NCBI GenBank assembly: GCA_026874595.1
Contig: CM049315.1
Coordinates: 63,175,389 to 63,239,388 of the forward strand
Source: Sipunculus nudus
Lineage: Eukaryota; Annelida; Sipuncula; Golfingiida; Sipunculidae
Length of the DNA: 64,000 nt
Direction: 5' to 3'
The notes under the pieces: model-generated
What the model was told of the DNA's origin: nothing
Database searches by the model: none
What the model saw: only the letters and a program-made list of their open reading frames with translations
Translations under genes and position numbers: made by a program
Shown here: positions 58,630 through 64,000 of the stretch, piece by piece
Position numbering within the stretch: the stretch's first letter is position 1
Layout of the letters: the number at the start of each line of letters is the position of its first letter

Positions 58630-61600
58630 CTCTTGCTGAAATCAGATCGGTTTTCGCGTAATACAACATCGTGTTGTGCAAAATAGAAGATTAAAATTGC
58701 AAAAGAAGCAATTCAGAAGCTCCATTAGGCCATTTAGAACCGGGTACAAACATCGATCTCGCCGAAATCAGATAGGTTTTTGGCTATTTCAGGAACGTGT
58801 GTTGTGCAAAAATTACAGATTTCAATTGCAAAAGAAGCAATTCAGAAGCTTCATTAGGCCGTTTAGAATCAGATACAAACGTCTTTTACGACGAAATCAG
58901 CTCGGTTTTTTCCTAATACAAGATCGTGATTTGTGCAGAAACGGCTGATATAAACTGCGATAGAAGCGTTTAAATAGCTTCATTAGGCCATTTAGAAATT
59001 GTTAAAAACGTCGCTTTTGCTGAAATCAGATCGGTTTGCGCGTAGTACAAGATCGTGTTGTGCAAAATAGAAGATTAAAATTGCAAAAGAAGCAATTCAG
59101 AAGCTCCATTAGGCCATTTAGAACCTGGTACAAACATCGATCTCGTCTAAATCAGATGGGTTTTTTGCCTAATTCATGATCGTGTGTTGTGCAAAAATTG
59201 CAGATTTAAATTGCAAAAGAAGCAATTCAGAAGCTTCATTCGGCCGTTTAGAACCAGATACAAACATCTTTTACGCCGAAATCAGCTCGGTTTTTGCGTA
59301 ATACAAGATCGTGTTTTGTGCAAAGATGACCGATTTAAACTGCAAAAGAAGCGTTTAAGAAGCTTTATCAGGCCATTAAGAATCAGTTAGGATCGTCGTT
59401 TTTGCTGAAATCAGCTCGGTTTTTTTTTTTTTGCGTAATATAAGATCGTGTGTTGTGCAAAGATGATGATTTAAACTGCAAAAGAAGCGTTTGAGAAACT
59501 TCATTAGGCCATTTAGAACCAGTTAAAAATGTCGTTTTTTTGCCGAAATCAGCTCGGTTTTTGCGTAATATAGGATCCTGTTTTGTGCAAAATGGCCAAT
59601 TTAAACTGCGATAGAAGCGTTTTAATAGCTTCATTAGGCCATTTAGAAATTGGTAAAAACGTCGCTCTTGCGGAAATCAAATCGGTTTTCGCGTAATACA
59701 ACATCGTGTTGTGCAAAATAGAAGATTAAAATTGCAAAAGAAGCAATTCAGAAGCTCCATTAGGCCATTTAGAACCGGGTACAAACATCGATCTCGCCGA
59801 AATCAGCTAGGTTTTTGGCTAATTCAGGAACGTGTGTTGTGCAAAAATTACAGATTTCAATTGCAAAAGAAGCAATTCAGAAGCTTCATTAGGCCGTTTA
59901 GAATCAGATGCAAACGTCTTTTACGACGAAATCAGCTCGGTTTTTTCGTAATACAAGATCGTGATTTGTGCAGAAACGGCTAATATAAACTTCGATAGAA
60001 GCGTTTAAATAGCTTCATTATGCCATTTAGAAATTGTTAAAAACGTCGCTTTTGCTGAAATCAGATCGGTTTTCGCATAGTACAAGATCGTGTTGTGCAA
60101 AAGAGAACATTAAAATTGCAAAAGAAGCAATTCAGAAGCTCCATTAGGCCATTTAGAACCGGGTACAAACATCGATCTCGCCGAAATCAGCTAGGTTTTT
60201 CCCTAATTCATGATCGTGTGTTGTGCAAAAATTGCAGATTTAAATTGCAAAAGAAGCAATTCAGAAACTTTATTAGGCCGTTTAGAATCAGATACAAACG
60301 TCTTTTACGCCGAAATCAGCTCGGTTTTTGCGTAATACAAGATCGTGTTTTGTGCAAAGATGACCGATTTAAACTGCGAAAGAAGCGTTTTAAAAGCTTC
60401 ATCATGCCATTAAGAACCAGTTAGCAACGTCGTTTTTGCTGAAATCAGTTCGGTTTTTTTTGCGTAATTCAAAATCGTCTGTTGTGCAAAGATGACCGAT
60501 TTAAACTGCTAAAGAAGCGTTTTAGAAGCTTCATCAGGCAATCAAGAAGTTAGAAACGTCGTTTTTGCTGAAATCAGCTCGATTTTTTAGCGTAATATAA
60601 GATGGTGTTTGTCCAAAGATGACCGATTTAAACTGCAAAAGAAGCAATTCAGAAGCTCCATCAGGCCATTAAGAACCTGGTACAAACATCGATCTCGCCT
60701 AAATCAGCTGGGTTTTTTGCCTAATTCATGATCGTGTGTTGTGCAAAAATTGCAGATTTAAATTGCAAAAGAAGCATTTCAGAAGCTTCATTAGGCCGTT
60801 TAGAACCAGATACAAACATCTTTTACGCCGAAATCAGCTCGGTTTTTGCGAAATACAAGATCGTGTTTTGTGCAAAGATGACCGATTTAAACTGCAAAAG
60901 AAGCGTTTAAGAAGATTTTTCAGGCCATTAAGAATCAGTTAGGAACGTCGTTTTTGCTGAAATCAGCTCGGTTTTTTTTTGCGTAATATAAGATCGTGTG
61001 TTGTGCAAAGATGATGATTTAAACTGCAAAAGAAGCGTTTGAGAAACTTCATTAGGCCATTTAGAACCAGTTACAAATGTCGTTTTTTTTGCCGAAATCA
61101 GCTCGGTTTTTCCGTAATATAGGATCCTGTTTTGTGCAAAATGGCCGATTTAAACTGCGATAGAAGCGTTTTAATAGCTTCATTAGGCCATTTAGAAATT
61201 GGTAAAAACGTCGCTCTTGCGGAAATCAAATCGGTTTTCGCGTAATACAACATCGTGTTGTGCAAAATAGAAGATTAAAATTGCAAAAGAAGCAATTCAG
61301 AAGCTCCATTAGGCCATTTAGAACCGGGTACAAACATCGATCTCGCCGAAATCAGCTAGGTTTTTGGCTAATTCAGGAACGTGTGTTGTGCAAAAATTAC
61401 AGATTTCAATTGCAAAAGAAGCAATTCAGAAGCTTCATTAGGCCGTTTAGAATCAGATACAAACGTCTTTTACGACGAAATCAGCTCGGTTTTTTCGTAA
61501 TACAAGATCGTGATTTCTGCAGAAACGGCTAATATAAACTGCGATAGAAGCGTTTAAATAGCTTCATTATGCCATTTAGAAATTGTTAAAAACGTCGCTT

Positions 61601-61860
61601 TTGCTGAAATCAGATCGGTTTTCGCTTAGTACAAGATCGTGTTGTGCAAAAGAGAAGATTAAAATTGCAAAAGAAGCAATTCAGAAGCTCCATTAGGCCA
61701 TTTAGAACCGGGTACAAACATCGATCTCGCCGAAATCAGCTAGGTTTTTCCCTAATTCATAATCGTGTGTTGTGCAAAAATTGCAGATTTAAATTGCAAA
61801 AGAAGCAATTCAGAAACTTTATTAGGCCGTTTAGAATCAGATACAAACGTCTTTCGATTT
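58630..61860 (+). repeat. Beta block, copy 5
   Basis: Same marker order as copies 3 and 4. It carries a T13 tract at 59420-59432, aggatcgtcg near 59390 (elsewhere aggaacgtcg) and gcgaaatacaag near 60848 (elsewhere gcgtaatacaag). Confidence 0.85.
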
Positions 61861-61930
61861 AAACTGCTAAGGAAGGGTTTTAGAAGCTTCATCAGGCCAT
61901 TAAGAACCAGTTAGTAACGTCGTTCTTGCT
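61732..61930 (+). repeat. 199-bp fused double monomer, copy 2
   Basis: Same deletion fusion as at 52679, 9,053 bp downstream. The join reads gtctttcg, and aaggaagggtttt near 61869 is a private change. Confidence 0.88.
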
Positions 61931-63842
61931 GAAATCAGTTCGGTTTTTTTTGCGTAATTCAAAATCGTCTGTTGTGCAAAGATGACCGATTTAAACTGCT
62001 AAAGAAGCGTTTTAGAAGCTTCATCAGGCCACTAAGAACCAGTTATAAACGTCTTTTACGCCGAAATCAGCTCGTTTTTTTCGTAATACAAGATCGTGAT
62101 TTGTGCAGAAACGGCTGATTTAAACTGCAATAGAAGCGTTTTAATAGCTTCATTAGGCCATTTAGAAATTGGTAAAAACGTAGCTCTTGCTAAAATCCGA
62201 TCGGTTTCGCGTAATACAACATCGTGTTGTGCAAAATAGAAGATTAAAATTGCAAAAGAAGCAATTCAGAAGCTCCATTAGGCCATTTAGAACCGGGTAC
62301 AAACATCGATCTCGCCGAAATCAGCTAGGTTTTTGGCTAATTCAGGAACGTGTGTTGTGCAAAAATTACAGATTTAAATTGCAAAAGAAGCAATTCAGAA
62401 GCTCCATTAGGCCATTTAGAACCGGGTACAAACATCGATCTCGCCGAAATCAGCTAGGTTTTTGCCTAATTCATGATCGTGTGTTGTGCAAAAATTGCAG
62501 ATTTAAATTGCAAAAGAAGCAATTCAGAAGCTTCATTAGGCCGTTTAGAACCAGATACAAACATCTTTTACGCCGAAATCAGCTCGGTTTTTGCGTAATA
62601 CAAAATCGTGTGTTGTGCAAAGATGACCGATTTAAACTGGGAAAGAAGCGATTCAAAAGCTTTATTAGTCGACTTAAAACCCGTTACAACCGTCGTTTTC
62701 GCTGAAATAAGCTCGGTTTTTGCGTAGTACAAGATCGTGTGTTGGGCAAATATCACCGATTTAAACTGCGAGAGAAGAGATTCAATAGCTTCATAAGGCG
62801 ACTTATAACCCGTTACAACCGTCGTTTTTGCCGAAATAAGCTCGGTTTTTCCGTAGTACAAGATCGTGTGTTGGGCAAATATCACCGATTAAAACTGCTA
62901 AATAAGCATTTTAGAAACTTCATCAGGCCATTAAGAACCAGTTAGAAACGGTGTTTTTGCTGAAATCAGCTCGATTTTTTTAGCGTAATATAAGATCGTG
63001 TTTGTGCAAAAATGACCGATTTAAACTGCAAAAGAAGAGTTTAAGAAGCTTCAATAGGCCACTTCAAACCAGTTACAAAGATCTTTTTTGCCGAAATCGA
63101 CTCGGATTTTGCGTTATAATAGATCATGATTTGTGCAGAAATGGCCAGTTTAAACTGCGAAAGAAGCGTTTCAGAAACTTCATTAGGCGACTTAAAACCC
63201 GTTACAAAAGTCGTTTTCGCCGCAGTCAGCTGGGTTTTCGAGTACTACAAGATCGTGAGTTGTGCAAAAATGGCCGTTTAAATTGCAAATGAAGCGTTTT
63301 AATAGCTTCATCAGGCCATTTAAAACAAGTTACAAACGTCGTTTTTGCCGAAATCAGCAAGGTTTTCGCTTAATACAAGATCGCAGATTTAAATTGCAAA
63401 AGAATCAATTCAGGAGCTTTATTAGGCCATTTAGAACCAGATACCAACGTCTTTTTTGCCAAAATCAGATCGGTTTTTGCGTAATACAAGACCGTGTTTT
63501 GTGCAAAGATGACCGATTTCAACTGCCAAGGAAGCCTTTTAGAAGCTTCATCAGGCCATCAAGAACCAGTTAGCAACGTCGTTTTTGCTGAAATCAGCTC
63601 GATTTTTTGCGTAATACAAAATCGTGTGTTGTGCAAAGATGACCGATTTAAACTGCTAAAGAAGCGTTTTAGAAGCTTCATCAGGCCATTAAGAACCAGT
63701 TAGAAACGTCTTTTACGCCGAAATCAGCTGGTTTTTTTCGTAATACAAGATCGTGATTTGTGCAGAAACGGCTGATTTAAACTGCGATAGAAGCGTTTTA
63801 ATAGCTTCATTAGGCCATTTAGAAATTGGTAAAAACGTCGCT

Positions 63843-64000
63843 CTTGCAGAAATCAGATCGGTTTTCGCGTAATACAACATCGTGTTGTGCAAAATAGAAG
63901 ATTAAAATTGCAAAAGAAGCAATTCAGAAGCTCCATTAGGCCATTTAGAACCGGGTACAAACATCGATCTCGCCGAAATCAGCTAGGTTTTTGGCTAATT
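63843..64000 (+). repeat. HOR unit U12, first 158 bp
   Basis: This begins with the cttgcagaaatcagatcgg marker and the first trimer monomer, as at 229, 22093 and 47029. The window ends inside this monomer. Confidence 0.9.

Larger units (their letters stand above)
54790..63842 (+). repeat. HOR unit U11 (9,053 bp)
   Basis: U11 matches U10 in monomer order through most of its length at offsets of 9,046-9,055 bp. It adds an internal duplication of about 1.3-1.4 kb in its head, and its start lacks the first trimer, as in U2. It includes beta block 5, the second 199-bp fused monomer and the core. The secondary cttgcag marker at 56077 lies inside it because of the head duplication. Confidence 0.88.
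1..64000 (+). repeat. Satellite DNA array, ~128-bp monomer, about 500 tandem copies
   Basis: The motif gaaatcag (or a close variant) recurs throughout, for example at 106, 235, 361, 490, 619, 745, 874 and 1003, giving steps of 126 or 129 bp. Every monomer keeps the same order of landmarks: gaaatcag, a T tract, cgtaatacaag, atcgtg, tgtgca, gatttaaactgc, aagcttcat, ggccattta or ggccattaa, and aacgtcg. I found no inverted monomer and no stretch of unrelated DNA. The array starts and ends inside a monomer, so it extends past the window on both sides. Long arrays with higher-order repeats are typical of eukaryotic centromeric or heterochromatic satellites; the chromosomal location here is inference. 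Confidence 0.98.

Noticed and set aside
1-64000. CRISPR array
   Set aside because: There are no short identical repeats separated by unique spacers. The repeated unit is about 128 bp, continuous, and varies gradually along its length.
1-64000. Protein-coding tandem repeat gene such as a giant secreted or silk-like protein
   Set aside because: Frames close at irregular places every few monomers, 111-, 112- and 199-bp monomers break phase, and no long continuous frame, signal peptide or splice pattern could be supported.

Overview
The whole 64 kb window is one uninterrupted satellite DNA array. A monomer of about 128 bp (usually 126 or 129 bp) repeats head to tail roughly 500 times, always in the same orientation, and the array runs off both ends of the window. 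I see no protein gene, RNA gene, transposon, CRISPR array or single-copy spacer. An array of this size with layered higher-order repeats (HORs) points to a eukaryotic heterochromatic block (centromeric, pericentromeric or subtelomeric) from a long-read assembly. I do not recognise the satellite family and cannot name the species. A hand-counted monomer is about 37% G+C with about twice the expected CpG, which argues against a genome with strong CpG depletion such as most vertebrates.

Layout: monomers fall into many diverged types that recur in a fixed order, forming HOR units. I phase the units on a start marker, cttgcagaaatcagatcgg or its relative with cttttgctg. This marker always lies 841 bp after a distinctive core monomer whose reading begins tgtgcaaaaatgaccg and is followed by gcgttataatag. 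The units are: tail 1-228; U1 229-15555; U2 15556-20177 (4622 bp); U3 20178-22092 (1915); U4 22093-25420 (3328); U5 25421-28744 (3324); U6 28745-32070 (3326); U7 32071-36284 (4214); U8 36285-44987 (8703); U9 44988-47028 (2041); U10 47029-54789 (7761); U11 54790-63842 (9053); and the start of U12, 63843-64000. All units share a 3' core of about 1.65 to 1.9 kb. They differ in how much of a longer upstream head they keep: 384-bp trimers, a gamma block, and a beta block of about 3 kb.

History read from the sequence: shared private variants give a nested grouping that follows the linear order: (U2,U3), ((U4,U5,U6),(U7,(U8,U9))), (U10,U11), with U1 apart. This is what repeated unequal crossover between neighbours predicts. 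Several crossover and deletion junctions can be placed to within tens of bases or less. Short patches inside otherwise matching units look like gene conversion. The many open frames of 60 to 172 codons on both strands are by-products of monomer lengths that are multiples of three, and I do not call them genes.
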